Position numbers and translations under genes: made by a program. A model generated the notes under the pieces. The model saw nothing but the letters and a program-made list of their open reading frames with translations. It was not told the origin of the DNA and did not search any database. From positions 1 to 64,000 of the forward strand of contig JANNKH010000083.1 in NCBI GenBank assembly GCA_031396205.1: a stretch of 64,000 bases of DNA, written 5' to 3'. This DNA is from CAISIP01 sp031396205. GTDB taxonomy: Bacteria; Pseudomonadota; Gammaproteobacteria; Burkholderiales; Burkholderiaceae_C. Positions 1 through 9,736 of the stretch are shown here, in pieces (positions within the stretch are counted from its first letter, which is position 1; each line of letters begins with the position of its first letter).

Positions 1-1777
<1,777 letters not shown>

Positions 1778-1781
<4 letters not shown>

Positions 1782-2629
1782 CGCTTCAGCAGCGCCTGGT
1801 TGAGACCATCGGAGATCAGCGTAAAGCCCAACACCAGCAACGTCACCACCACCATCGGCGCGAGCGAATACGCAGGCGTCTGCCCCAGGAAGTTGATGCT
1901 GGCCTTCAGGGTGGCGCCCAGCGACGGGTCGGGTGGGCGCACGCCGATGCCGACAAAACTCATGGCGCCTTCGATGAACACCGCCATCGAAAAACTCAAT
2001 GCGGCCTGCACGATGAGCGCGTCCAAGCTGTTGGGAAGAATGTGGCGCAGCATGAGCCGGCTGCGTGACACGCCCAGCACTTCCGCCGCTACAGCGTAGT
2101 CGCGGCTGAGTTGGGTCATCACCGCGCTGCGCGTGATGCGGCCGAACAGCGGCACGTTGACCAGCGCGACGGTCAGAATCACTGCGGGCGTGCCCGAACC
2201 TATCAGGGCGGCAATCAGCATGCCCATGATCAGCGCGGTAAAGGCCAGCATCAGGTCGAAACTGCGCTGTAGCAGCGTGCCGTACCAGCGGTTGTTGGCG
2301 CTCAGCATGCCGAGCGAGCAACCCACCAGCGCCCCGAGCGGAATCGCGAACACGGCCACCACCACGTCCACCCGAATGCCGTACAACACCCGGGCCAGCA
2401 AGTCGCGGCCCAGCTCGTCGGTGCCCAGGGGGTGCGCCAGCGACAATCTTTGCAGGGCACCAAAGCTCTGATCCAGTGGCGAATAGGGGCTAAGGACTGG
2501 TGCCAGCAGGCCCAGCAGCACGCACACCGCGACGATGCATAGCCCGATCACGGTGCGAGGGCGACGTAGGCCCCGGCGCAGCGCGCTGTCCGCCGAGGAC
2601 GTGCTGATGGGAGTCCCCGGTGAACTCAT
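1778..2629 (-). CDS. ABC transporter permease, DppC type
   Basis: Inner-membrane permease of the family-5 (peptide/nickel) ABC importer. It is 283 residues long, usual for DppC. The N-terminus (RRPRTVIGLCIVAVCVLLG) is the first membrane span, and the family's EAA-type loop region appears as VLGVSRSRLMLRHILPNSLD before the last spans. The ATG at 2627-2629 was chosen because it overlaps the stop of the upstream permease in an ATGA arrangement; the frame stays open further upstream but that would overlap dppB by 170 bases. It pairs with the DppB-like subunit to form the channel fed by the binding protein encoded at 3734-5311. Confidence 0.93.
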
Positions 2630-3579
2630 GCGGACGGCTGCTCCAGGCGCACACGTGAATCCAGCGCCGCATGGGCCAGGTCGGTTGCAATCTGGATGAC
2701 GATGAACACGGCCACGGCGATGAGCAGCAGGTCTTGAATCAGATAGTAGTCGCGTGCCAGCGTGGCATTGGCCAGCACGCTGCCAATGCCGGGCCACGCA
2801 AAAATAGCCTCCACCACGATGGCGCCGCCCAGCATCTGCCCAACCTGGATGCCCAGCACGGTGAACACCGGCGGAAGCGCATTGGGCAGGATGTGCCGCA
2901 TCAGCAGGCGACCCTGGCCGAGGCCTTTGGCCATGCCGGTGCGCACGAAGTCCTCGTCCATCACCTGGCGCATGGAGGTTGCCAGAAAACGCGCCAGAAC
3001 GCCAGCTGCAGGAAGCGCCAGACAGAACGCCGGCATGGCCAGGTACTGCATGGCGATTTGCGGATCTTCAAGTATCGGCCGGTACCCGCCCACGGGCAGC
3101 ACGTTGAAGGTGACCGACAACACCAGAATCAGCAGCACCCCACTCACATACGTGGGCACTGCCAGCATCATGCTGGCCAGCCCATCCAGCACACTGCGCC
3201 CTGCCCCGGGACTGACAGCTATCGCGATTCCCAGCACCAGCCCCATGCACACAGCCAGCAGTGCGGCTGCGAACGTGAGCGCAAAAGTGGCTTGCAGGCC
3301 GTTGCCGATCAGGCTGGCAAGCGGAGCACCTGTCACCAACGAATAGCCCAGATCGCCCGTGAACAGGCCGGTCAGCCAGCGAAAGTACTGCACCGGCAAA
3401 GGCAGGTCCAGCCCCAAGGCCACGCGGATCGCCGCGACGATGGCCGGCGACGCATCCGGCCCCGCCTTCACCGCCGCCGGGTCACCGCCGGTGGCACGCA
3501 GCAACAGGAAGATCACCACCGACGCCACTGCCAGGATGAGCAGGCCCGAAGGAATGCGGCGCAGCGCGTAGCGAAGCAT
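2626..3579 (-). CDS. ABC transporter permease, DppB type
   Basis: The other channel-forming inner-membrane subunit of the family-5 importer, 317 residues. It has the typical N-terminal start MLRYALRRIPSGLLIL, a long periplasmic segment after the first span, and the DppB signature RHILPNALPPVFTVLGIQ in the cytoplasmic coupling loop. The start was set at the Met directly before the conserved LRYALRRIP block; an upstream in-frame ATG (3621) would add 14 non-conserved residues. It is translationally coupled to the following dppC-like gene by a 4-base overlap. The 154-base gap to the upstream binding-protein gene contains two strong hairpins. Confidence 0.92.
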   Translation of the reverse strand: MLRYALRRIPSGLLILAVASVVIFLLLRATGGDPAAVKAGPDASPAIVAAIRVALGLDLPLPVQYFRWLTGLFTGDLGYSLVTGAPLASLIGNGLQATFALTFAAALLAVCMGLVLGIAIAVSPGAGRSVLDGLASMMLAVPTYVSGVLLILVLSVTFNVLPVGGYRPILEDPQIAMQYLAMPAFCLALPAAGVLARFLATSMRQVMDEDFVRTGMAKGLGQGRLLMRHILPNALPPVFTVLGIQVGQMLGGAIVVEAIFAWPGIGSVLANATLARDYYLIQDLLLIAVAVFIVIQIATDLAHAALDSRVRLEQPSA

Positions 3580-3642
3580 GTCAGTTTTCCACCGCGCTGC
3601 GCGCGACCCAAAACGCATCAAAGATCGAACGGCCGCTGCGCA

Positions 3643-3711
3643 CGGCCGCTCCGAAGCGGCCGGCCCGCCCCCCAGTGGGAGGTTCGGCCGGTCTACACGC
3701 AGTGAGACCGG
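3643..3711 (-). other. Tandem hairpins between binding-protein and permease genes
   Basis: Two perfect stem-loops lie in the 154-base gap. One has arms CGGCCGCT/AGCGGCCG (3643-3650 and 3655-3662, 4-base loop). The other has arms CCGGTCT/AGACCGG (3688-3694 and 3705-3711, 10-base loop). Neither is followed by a T-run on the transcribed strand, so they are not classical intrinsic terminators. In ABC operons such structures between a binding-protein gene and permease genes commonly protect the upstream mRNA and lower downstream expression; that role is inferred here. Confidence 0.55.
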
Positions 3712-3733
3712 ACAGACGGGGGGCGTTCATCTT

Positions 3734-5311
3734 TTAACTGAGGTCCGCCCGGTCGAGGATCAGGTAGTCCAGTGCGGTGTAGGCCAGCCCCGTGACGCGG
3801 GCAGAGATGGTGTAGGTGTGTGCGCCGAGCGCCAGGTCGGAGACAAACTGCTCGTCCAGCAATAACGCGTTGATCTCGTCGTATTGCGCCTTGGCCTTGG
3901 AGGCATCGGTGTTCTGCCAGATCGCATTGGACAGCGCCTTGTACTTGTCGTTGCTGAAGCGCGATGCGTTTTTGTCGGCGTTGAACGGGAACGCGCCCTT
4001 GAGCAGCGTGGCGGGGCGCAACTGGCCGAAGCCGTGGCCATTGACGAACAGGCCCGGAAGGCCCTCACCGGACAGCCCTTTGAAGAAGTCGGCCGGCTGC
4101 ATGGGAACCATCGTGGCCTTGAGGCCGGTGGCGTTGATACCCGCCTGCACGATCTCCGCCACCGAGGCAAAGCCGGCCTGGGCGCCGACGTAGCAGATCT
4201 TGACCTCCTGCCCTGCGGCACCGGCGGCTGCGATCATCTGTTTGGCCTTGTCGGGGTTGTACTTGTAGCTGCTCGCCGCTGCCGCGTCGTAGGCGGCTGA
4301 ACTCTTGGACCATGGCAGGGAACTGGTCTGTCCGATGCCACTGAGCACCTTGCTGACAATGGCGTCGCGATCGACGGACCAGGCGATGGCCTGGCGCACT
4401 TCCTTCTTGTCGAGCGGCGCGATGGTGACGTTGGAAGCCACGTACATCGCCGAATCCCAGGTTTCGGCGATGACGTTGGCGAACTTGGAATCGGTGATCA
4501 GACCGGTGATGTCCAGCGGTGGCAAATCCATCGAAATGTGGCTGGCTCCGGTTTTCAACGACGCCACGCGGGACGAGGCCTCGGCCACGATCTGAATCTC
4601 GAGCTTGTCGATCTTCGGCCTGCCCTTGAAGTATTTGTCGTTCGCCGACAGGCTCATGCCCTGGCCGTGTTTGTAGCTGTCCACCTTGAACGGCCCGGTG
4701 CCAACGAACGCAGCGCCGGTCAGCATCTGTTCGTAGGAGTCCTTCTGGGGAATCACCATCATCTCCAGCATGTCGAAGATGTTGGAGACCGGATGCTGCA
4801 GGGTCAGCACCACCTGGTTCTCCGACGGCGCGGCGGCCGTGACGATCTTGGCATTGTGCTTGACCTGGCTCGGTACACCATCTTTCTGCATGAAGGCAAT
4901 GGCAGCCAGCACATCGGCCGAGGTGAACTTGGCGCCGTTATGGAACAGCACGTCGGTTCGAAGGTCCAGCGTCAGGGTCTTTTGATCGTCGGACATTTTC
5001 CAGGAACTGGCCAGCGAGGGCTTGGGCTCCATGGTCTTGGGGTCGTATTCCGTAAGGGCATTGAAGACCACGCGCATGATGGATAGATTGGGGTTGTTCT
5101 GCGCCATCATGGTGCCGGTCTGGAAGTCCGAGCTCTGCGTCAGCACCAGGGTTTTGACACCCGATGCCTTACTACCGGTTGCCGCTTCCTTCACGGCACT
5201 GCGGTCGCAGCCCGGCAACGCCAGCAAGGCGAGCGCACCGGCACTGCCCATGAGCAGTTGGCGACGTGACGAGGAAATGATTGCGGTGCTTGGAACGATG
5301 ATTTTCTGCAT
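3734..5311 (-). CDS. Family 5 extracellular solute-binding lipoprotein
   Basis: Periplasmic receptor of the peptide-type ABC importer, 525 residues, normal for the DppA/family-5 fold. Residues 14-35 form a combined signal: a twin-arginine-like SRRQLL, a hydrophobic core, then the lipobox LPGC with Cys35 as the likely lipidated residue, so it is probably a lipoprotein anchored at the inner membrane. Family features follow, such as TLTLDLRTDVLFHNGAKFTSADV and PLDKKEVRQAIAWSVDRDAI. A good ribosome site (GGAGA) lies 6-7 bases before the ATG. It sits between the lactonase gene and the permeases, so it should define substrate specificity. Family-5 proteins also bind non-peptide ligands (nickel, glycosides, opines), so the ligand is left open. 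Confidence 0.93.
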   Translation of the reverse strand: MQKIIVPSTAIISSSRRQLLMGSAGALALLALPGCDRSAVKEAATGSKASGVKTLVLTQSSDFQTGTMMAQNNPNLSIMRVVFNALTEYDPKTMEPKPSLASSWKMSDDQKTLTLDLRTDVLFHNGAKFTSADVLAAIAFMQKDGVPSQVKHNAKIVTAAAPSENQVVLTLQHPVSNIFDMLEMMVIPQKDSYEQMLTGAAFVGTGPFKVDSYKHGQGMSLSANDKYFKGRPKIDKLEIQIVAEASSRVASLKTGASHISMDLPPLDITGLITDSKFANVIAETWDSAMYVASNVTIAPLDKKEVRQAIAWSVDRDAIVSKVLSGIGQTSSLPWSKSSAAYDAAAASSYKYNPDKAKQMIAAAGAAGQEVKICYVGAQAGFASVAEIVQAGINATGLKATMVPMQPADFFKGLSGEGLPGLFVNGHGFGQLRPATLLKGAFPFNADKNASRFSNDKYKALSNAIWQNTDASKAKAQYDEINALLLDEQFVSDLALGAHTYTISARVTGLAYTALDYLILDRADLS

Positions 5312-5353
5312 GGTGTCTCCAGTGGGATTGGGAAGGGCGGGGTCGGGGTTTTG

Positions 5354-6256
5354 TTATGGCGTTTTCGGGTCATTCCAGAGGAACGGCGGCTCGGCCAGGC
5401 CTTGCACGCCCGGGCGAAGGGCCAGCAAGGCGCTCGCAAGTGGCTCGGCCGCTAGCGCCTCGGGCTGCAGGCGCTGGGTTGCGCTGGTGACGAAAAGCGT
5501 GTCCAGGTTCGGGCCACCGAACGAGCATGACGTAGGTTGCGATACCGGCAGGCGGATCAGGCGGTCGAGCTTGCCCTGCGGCGTGAAGCGCGCAATGAAG
5601 CCCGCGCCGAAACGCGTGTTCCAGATGCATCCTTCGGCATCCACGGTGTTGCCATCGGGCTTGCCCGGCGCCGCGTCGGCATCGACCAGCAGGTTCCAGG
5701 GGCCGGGCATACCGGCTGCGGTGTCGTATGCGGCACTTTCGATGCAGCCCGTCGACGTATCGACGAAGACCATGCGCCGGCCGTCGGGCGAGAAGCCGAT
5801 GCCGTTGGGGATGCTTACCGCGCTGCGCACCTTGCGCGTTTCAAGGTCGGTGGCGACTCGATACAGCCCGCCGGTGGGATGTTTGCCGAAGTCCCACATG
5901 CTGCCGCACCAAAGTCGGCCCTGGCGGTCGCATTTGGCTTCGTACAGGCGGTGTTCGGGGTGGCCCGTCTCCAGCGTGGCCAGCGGCGCCAGCGTGCCGG
6001 ATCGCGGGTCGAGCAATCGGATACCGGCGCGCAGGGCCACCACCACCCCGGCGCCGGTCGTGGGCACCACGGCACCACACAGTTCGGGCATGGTCCAGAC
6101 GTCGATGGCACCGGTGGCGCTGTTCCAGCGCTTGACCTGTGGTGCACGGATGTCGATCCACCACAGCATCTGCGTGCGGACGCACCAGGATGCGCTTTCG
6201 CCCAGGATCTGCCCTGCCGGCGCGATGACTTCGAAAGGCAGTGATTCCATTTCCAT
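5354..6256 (-). CDS. SMP-30/gluconolactonase family protein
   Basis: A six-bladed beta-propeller, metal-dependent lactone hydrolase of the SMP-30/gluconolactonase/LRE family, 300 residues as usual. Family motifs are visible: GESASW near residue 19 (Glu is the first metal ligand), the blade motif LWWIDI, PNGIGFSPDGRRMVFVDT (Asn ligand) and GNTVDAEGCIWN with the Asp ligand. Its start codon overlaps the stop of the upstream enolase-superfamily gene (TGATG at 6254-6258). The likely job is to open a lactone formed or used in the same pathway as the neighbouring dehydratase/racemase. It is cytoplasmic: no signal peptide is seen. Confidence 0.9.
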   Translation of the reverse strand: MEMESLPFEVIAPAGQILGESASWCVRTQMLWWIDIRAPQVKRWNSATGAIDVWTMPELCGAVVPTTGAGVVVALRAGIRLLDPRSGTLAPLATLETGHPEHRLYEAKCDRQGRLWCGSMWDFGKHPTGGLYRVATDLETRKVRSAVSIPNGIGFSPDGRRMVFVDTSTGCIESAAYDTAAGMPGPWNLLVDADAAPGKPDGNTVDAEGCIWNTRFGAGFIARFTPQGKLDRLIRLPVSQPTSCSFGGPNLDTLFVTSATQRLQPEALAAEPLASALLALRPGVQGLAEPPFLWNDPKTP

Positions 6257-7401
6257 CAGTGGCTCCAGCTGCGCACCGGGCGCTCGGCGTGCCGGTGCAG
6301 GGCAGCCTCGTCGAGCGCGACGCCGAGGCCGCTACCGGCAGGCAGCACGGTCTGCCCTCCCAGCACGGGCCCAAAAGGCGCGCGCAGCAATGCATCGAAC
6401 AGTGGGCTCTCGTCGAATTGCAGCTCCAGCATATCGAAGGCATCCAGCGTGGCCGAAACCTGCAGGCTGGCAGCATGGCAGATCGGGCCACTCGGGTTGT
6501 GCGGGGAGACCTGGATTCCAAGCGACGCGCAGCCGGCGCTGATGGCCTGCATCTGGTGGATACCGCCGGCATATTTCATGTCGGGCATCACCACGTCGTA
6601 GGCGCCGCCCTCGCAATACGGCCGGAAGCTGTCCCAGCCGATGCCCATCTCCAGCCCCGCCTGCAACATGCCCAGCGCGTTGGCCTGCTGGCGCAGCCCG
6701 GCCAGTGCGGGGATGTTGGCCGGCACCTCGGGCAGCGGACATTCGATCCAGTACACACCCAGGCGCCCCGCCGCCTCATTGAGCTGGCGCGCAGTGGCTT
6801 CGTCGAAACGCCAGTGGCAGTCGACCATGATGCGCGTGTCGGGCCCCACGGCTTCGCGCACGGCTGCCACGCGTGCCAGCCCAATACGCATCGCTTGCGG
6901 CCCCTGGCCTTGCGAACACACGGACGTGCTGACCTCGTCGAAAGGGGCCAGCTTGAAGGCCACGTGGCCGGCCGCCATCGCCGCGCATGCGCTGGCGGCA
7001 AACCCTTCGGGTGTGCGTAGTGCGGTGCGCCGGTTGATGTTGGCGTATACCGGAATTTGCATGCGCTGCACGCCCAATACGTGCGCCAGCGACTGGCCGG
7101 CACGCTGCGCATGCAGGCTCCACAGCGCCTGGTCCAGCGCACTCACGATGCTGGCTTCGCGGATGTCGACCGGCGCGTGCTGCAGGGCGAAACCACTGGG
7201 CGACTCAGGTGTGGCATCGCGCAGCGCCAAGGGCACGAGCCGTTCAGCTGCCGCCAGCAATGCGTCTTCCTGGCCCGCGAGGGTGGCTTCCCCTTCGCCC
7301 ACCAGGCCATCACGTGTGCGCAGGCGGATGAAACTCCAGCAGGTCTTGTGGGTGATGCGCACCATGTGCAAGGTGGCCGCGCGCAGGGAGAAGGCATCCA
7401 C
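6256..7401 (-). CDS. Mandelate racemase/muconate lactonizing enzyme family protein
   Basis: Enolase-superfamily enzyme, 381 residues, that would abstract a proton alpha to a carboxylate (racemisation, dehydration or cycloisomerisation). Spacing matches mandelate racemase closely: Asp194 (VDCHW), Glu220 (WIECP) and probably Glu251 as Mg ligands, and an Asp274/His301 pair (MPDMKYAGG; SPHNPSG) as the general-base dyad. The usual KxK acid/base motif is reduced to Lys150-Leu-Ala, so the second Lys is missing, which argues for a dehydratase-like or specialised reaction rather than plain racemisation. It lies between a GntR regulator and an SMP-30 lactonase with an ABC importer, a typical sugar-acid catabolic layout. 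The exact substrate cannot be read from the sequence. Confidence 0.88.
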   Translation of the reverse strand: MDAFSLRAATLHMVRITHKTCWSFIRLRTRDGLVGEGEATLAGQEDALLAAAERLVPLALRDATPESPSGFALQHAPVDIREASIVSALDQALWSLHAQRAGQSLAHVLGVQRMQIPVYANINRRTALRTPEGFAASACAAMAAGHVAFKLAPFDEVSTSVCSQGQGPQAMRIGLARVAAVREAVGPDTRIMVDCHWRFDEATARQLNEAAGRLGVYWIECPLPEVPANIPALAGLRQQANALGMLQAGLEMGIGWDSFRPYCEGGAYDVVMPDMKYAGGIHQMQAISAGCASLGIQVSPHNPSGPICHAASLQVSATLDAFDMLELQFDESPLFDALLRAPFGPVLGGQTVLPAGSGLGVALDEAALHRHAERPVRSWSH

Positions 7402-7411
7402 GGGTGGTCCT

Positions 7412-8086
7412 TCAGGCGCGTCTTCGAAGCGGTCGGGCAGCTGGCACGGCCTGTGCCTTGATGCGTGCCAGCAGCGCGAGCTTGGCCTTGGTGGCGTGGG
7501 CGCCCATGATCATCGCAGCCGCCTCCTGGTCGTGCGCGGCCAGCGCCTGGATCAGATTCTGGTGGTCGTTGGCCACGCCGGTGAACCGGTCCTGCCCATA
7601 GCCATAGTGCCGCCACAAGGCGGCCAGCAGCATCCAGTGCTTGTCAACCAGGGGCAGTGCGTCTGCATTGGCGGCACAGCGGTTGATAGCCTGGTGAAAA
7701 CGACGGTTCTCGGCCACCAGGAGGGCATGGTCGCCCGCGACGATGCACTGCTCGAGCGTGTCTTCGATGGCCTGCAACTCTGCGATGTCTGAATGCGTAC
7801 AGCGTGCGGCCGCGCGGCGCACCAACATCACTTCAAGCGCGGTGCGGATCTCGAACAGGTTTTCCACAAAGCTGCTGTCGATGCTTCGCACCCGTGCACC
7901 GCGGTTGGGCTCGATCTGCACCAAGCCCTCACCTTGCAGTTCGCGCAGCGCCTCCCGGACCGGCATATGGCTCACCCCATACCGGCTGGCCAGGGCGTCC
8001 ATGGTGATGCGTTCGCCAAAACGCAGCACGCCGCTGACAATGTCGTCGCGGATGCGAAGGCCTATGTCGAGCTTGCTGGTAGTCAC
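7412..8086 (-). CDS. GntR family regulator, FCD subfamily
   Basis: DNA-binding repressor of the FadR-C-domain type, 224 residues. The N-terminal winged helix covers about residues 5-72 with the recognition region ASRYGVSHMPVREALRELQGEG. An all-helical ligand-binding FCD domain follows (FEIRTALEVMLVRRAA, then a His-rich metal/ligand pocket with HQAINR and HATKAK). The frame begins with GTG. It is the first gene of the minus-strand catabolic operon, 10 bases before the enolase-superfamily gene, so it probably controls the whole cluster and itself. Two TTGATCAA boxes 15 and 67 bases upstream are its likely operators, with the pathway substrate as inducer. Confidence 0.92.
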   Translation of the reverse strand: MTTSKLDIGLRIRDDIVSGVLRFGERITMDALASRYGVSHMPVREALRELQGEGLVQIEPNRGARVRSIDSSFVENLFEIRTALEVMLVRRAAARCTHSDIAELQAIEDTLEQCIVAGDHALLVAENRRFHQAINRCAANADALPLVDKHWMLLAALWRHYGYGQDRFTGVANDHQNLIQALAAHDQEAAAMIMGAHATKAKLALLARIKAQAVPAARPLRRRA

Positions 8087-8100
8087 GTTCAGACAAATAG

Positions 8101-8160
8101 TTGATCAAATGTATCCATCCAATTGCCAATTAGACTCAGTGATAACCCTCATTTGATCAA
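8101..8160. promoter_or_regulatory. Paired inverted TTGATCAA operator boxes
   Basis: Two copies of the self-complementary octamer TTGATCAA occur at 8101-8108 and 8153-8160. Each is flanked by AT on the inner side, so the 10-mers TTGATCAAAT and ATTTGATCAA are exact inverted copies, 52 bases centre to centre (about five helical turns). They lie just upstream of the GntR gene start. GntR/FCD regulators bind short palindromes of this kind, often in pairs that allow looping or cooperative binding. The assignment to this regulator is inferred from position. Confidence 0.65.
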
Positions 8161-8794
8161 TTTTCCTGCACAAGTCCATTTTGCCCTCCCGTCCGGAAGT
8201 CGTGCTCGACAGTCCTGGCTCGGAACATGTTGTCTTCGTTCGGTCGCAGCTATTGCTGGGCCTGGTCTTGAAGCGCTGGCGCGCGAGCATCGCCATCAAG
8301 AATGGTTTTCGAGGAAAAAAGGCAAACGGGAGATGCCAGCATCAGCTGTATTGCGCCGCCCAGCGTGAATATCGGCCGGGCCAGACGGCAGGCCGGTCGG
8401 GCGTCACTTGCGATAGCGCCGCGTCGAGCCGTCGGCCATTTCCTGATGGTCTCTTCGGCGTCCTGGTGCCTAAGCGCGCGCAGGTGGCCGGCAACGCGGC
8501 CTGCGGTGGCGTTCCAGCTTGAGGTAAGTGTATGCCGCCGATACGGATCTGATTGGGGCGCGAAAAATCGGTGATCACTCCCTGCGCGCGAGAATCCAAT
8601 GACCTGGCGAGCCGACCCGTTGCTCCTGATTGGTCGAAATCGGCGGGGGTGGTCTAATTGAAATCGGCTTCAACACCTTGTTGCCAAGCTCTTTCCGCAA
8701 GTCTGTCAATCGCCAAATCGTCCTGTTCACTGCGCTGTTGACCGAAACCGACGGTGTGCTGACAATCTGTGGGGCAAATGCCCCAGGGGGAAAT
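8161..8794. other. Gene-poor gap
   Basis: No convincing gene is visible in these 634 bases. Several open frames exist but none has recognisable motifs or a good start. The only structure noted is a repeated nonamer GAAATCGGC at 8636-8644 and 8660-8668, which may be debris of an insertion sequence. The segment separates the left-hand catabolic operon from the PA14-like gene. Confidence 0.5.
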
Positions 8795-9364
8795 ATGCGA
8801 AATGTGAAGGCGTTCTGGGCCTATGCCCTTGTGGTAGCGGGCGGGCTTGCGGCCTGGGCACCCGACATCCAGGCGCAAGTATCAACGGTCAACGCCGAGC
8901 GCAAGCCGGGGCTGGCGGTCTGCTACATGTACAAGTTGATCCGGCACGTCGACGAGATCGCCGAGTGGGAAAAACATCTCAAGTGCGAGCCGGGGGCCCC
9001 TTTGGCGATGCTGGACTTCCAGGGTGGCAGCGGGAAGGTTCTGACCAGCAAGATGGATGACGGCGTGATGGCCAGGATCACGGGTTTCATCCATCTGGAC
9101 AAGGCCGGCGCCTACAAATTTGCGTTCGAATCGAACGACGGCGTGCGCCTGAAGATTGAGGGCAAGATGATCGTCCAGGACCCCGGCGTCCATGACGACC
9201 AGTTCTCCGACCTTGGCTCCATGGAGGTAACGAAGCCAGGCTGGTATCCGCTTGCCATCGATTTCTTCGAGCGCAGGATCACCTGGACCCTGCGTTTACT
9301 GTGGAGGCCACCGGGCGTCGAGGGAGACCTTTCGCCGGTTCCGGCCGAGGCTTTGGCGTACTGA
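8795..9364 (+). CDS. Secreted PA14-domain-like protein
   Basis: A 189-residue exported protein. Residues 1-28 are a Sec signal peptide (basic start, hydrophobic ALVVAGGLAAW, cleavage near IQAQ). The remainder resembles a single PA14-type carbohydrate-binding beta-sandwich: ITGFIHLDKAGAYKFAFESNDGVRLKIEGK, a central WYPLAIDFFER, and a final LRLLW strand. The start was chosen for the strong ribosome site AGGGGG just before the ATG; the frame is open upstream but lacks a signal sequence there. It stands alone, with no hydrolase partner. It might bind glycans at the cell surface or in the periplasm; that is inference from the fold. Confidence 0.7.
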   Translation: MRNVKAFWAYALVVAGGLAAWAPDIQAQVSTVNAERKPGLAVCYMYKLIRHVDEIAEWEKHLKCEPGAPLAMLDFQGGSGKVLTSKMDDGVMARITGFIHLDKAGAYKFAFESNDGVRLKIEGKMIVQDPGVHDDQFSDLGSMEVTKPGWYPLAIDFFERRITWTLRLLWRPPGVEGDLSPVPAEALAY

Positions 9365-9414
9365 TGCCGATCGTCGCGCCCATTCATGGAGCAGAGGTCT
9401 GTTGATCGCCTGCT

Positions 9415-9609
9415 TTGCAGGTAAGTGATGCTGGCGTCGGACTGCCCGTGGATTCTGAGACAAGGCGCAAGTCCTCCCTCGAGCGGCAACTGGCAGCTGA
9501 CCTTGTAACCCAAATTGGTGGCGAGTTTTTAATCAGTGCGGGAGCTGAATGCGGCACAATTTTCACAGTGACGTCCTCGCCTCAAGAACCTGCCGACCGG
9601 TCGGTGTGA
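9415..9609 (+). pseudogene. Remnant of a sensor histidine kinase ATPase domain
   Basis: This stretch translates to the C-terminal end of a histidine-kinase HATPase domain: the G1 box DAGVGLP, followed at the usual distance by LVTQIGGEFLISAG and the closing GTIFTVT strand. The frame is closed by a stop just upstream, and no N-box, dimerisation domain or start codon with a ribosome site precedes it. Only about 60 residues remain, so it cannot be functional. It lies between the PA14-like gene and the ETF-QO gene and marks a deleted signalling gene. Confidence 0.6.
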
Positions 9610-9736
9610 AGCACTGAATTCAGACGCCTTGAGCGATACCATGCGCCAACACCGCTGGTACGCAGGTGGTGCAGGCGGTGGGGCAGTACCGCGATCTGAC
9701 AGTGCCATTCGCGAACTTGGCGCCTTTTTCTGATTG

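Noticed and set aside
2671..3705. A 344-codon plus-strand open frame over the DppB-like gene
   Set aside because: Composition is extreme (His/Gln/Arg repeats) and the opposite strand encodes a normal permease coupled to its neighbours.
5022..6542. A 506-codon plus-strand open frame over the SMP-30 gene
   Set aside because: GC-rich shadow frame. The minus strand carries SMP-30 metal-site motifs and operon overlaps.
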